NCBI GenBank assembly: GCA_009785015.1
Contig: WQXD01000232.1
Location: 1 to 6,048, forward strand
Reading direction: 5' to 3'
Length of the DNA: 6,048 nt
Source: Oscillospiraceae bacterium
GTDB lineage: Bacteria > Bacillota_A > Clostridia > Oscillospirales > WRJC01
The notes below the pieces were generated by a model, which did not search any database, was not told where the DNA came from, and saw nothing but the letters and a program-made list of their open reading frames with translations. Below are positions 5,995 to 6,048 of this stretch, piece after piece; within the stretch, counting starts at the first letter, position 1, and each line of letters begins with the position of its first letter. Position numbers and translations under genes: made by a program.

Positions 5995-6023
5995 TTGAAT
6001 TATTCACAGTTTTGTGGTATGAT
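5995..6023 (+). promoter_or_regulatory. Divergent promoter reading out of the window
   Basis: On the plus strand, TTGAAT (5995-6000) and TATGAT (6018-6023) are spaced by 17 bp, with TGG giving an extended -10. Matches to consensus are 4/6 and 5/6. It points rightward, back to back with the operon promoter about 40 bp away, and would serve a gene starting beyond 6048. No start codon for it is visible here. The interval 5957-5994 between the promoters is AT-rich and shows no feature I can support. Confidence 0.55.
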
Positions 6024-6029
6024 ACATAC
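6005..6029. repeat. Two small inverted repeats over the divergent promoter
   Basis: CACA-GTTT-TGTG (6005-6016) lies in the spacer, and GTATG-ATA-CATAC (6017-6029) covers the -10 box. Adjacent palindromes in these positions are typical of repressor operators, but arms of four and five bases are short enough to occur by chance in AT-rich DNA. Confidence 0.25.
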
Positions 6030-6048
6030 AATTCATTTTAAGCGGAAG

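Noticed and set aside
5822..6031. Longer minus-strand frame of 69 codons starting at 6031
   Set aside because: Its N-terminal part lies upstream of the predicted transcription start and across both promoters. Only the last 27 codons, from ATG 5905, follow a ribosome binding site.
1..6048. Search for tRNA, rRNA, CRISPR array, insertion sequence ends or transposase
   Set aside because: No cloverleaf, spaced direct repeats, long inverted termini or recombinase motifs were seen by eye on either strand.

Overview
The window looks like a fragment of a low-to-mid GC Firmicutes chromosome or mobile region, most likely a clostridial anaerobe. The reasons are strong AGGAGG-type ribosome binding sites, consensus sigma-A promoters, tight overlaps between genes, and a radical SAM enzyme beside several GNAT acetyltransferases. 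No ribosomal, tRNA or other marker gene is present, so the lineage is an inference.

All recognisable genes read leftward (minus strand) and appear to form one operon. Transcription is predicted to start near 5921 from a very good promoter (5928-5956). The RNA first encodes a 27-residue leader peptide (5905-5822) with its own strong ribosome binding site. It then passes through about 110 nt that can fold into a junction of helices and reaches an intrinsic-terminator-like hairpin with a U-run (5708-5674). The first large gene begins about 90 nt further on. This is the layout of a ribosome-mediated attenuator, the type of control known for many ribosome-targeting antibiotic resistance genes.

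The structural genes follow in order: (A) a 728-residue fusion of a GNAT acetyltransferase, a middle domain, a beta-lactamase-fold serine hydrolase and a C-terminal beta domain, 5584-3398; (B) a radical SAM protein with a degenerate SPASM-like tail, 3371-2295; (C) a second GNAT, 2298-1627; (D) a protein with a protein-kinase/aminoglycoside-phosphotransferase-like pattern, 1630-803; (E) an AAC(6')-like GNAT running into a ParB-like segment, 760-1, cut by the window edge and probably frameshifted near 43-45. B/C and C/D overlap by ATGA, with the ribosome binding site inside the last codons of the preceding gene, so the three should be translationally coupled.

At the right edge a plus-strand promoter (5995-6023) points out of the window, so a divergent gene probably lies beyond 6048. 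Three acetyltransferases, a kinase-like protein, a radical SAM enzyme and a cytosolic serine hydrolase behind one attenuator suggest an inducible small-molecule modification or resistance operon. The substrate cannot be read from the sequence.
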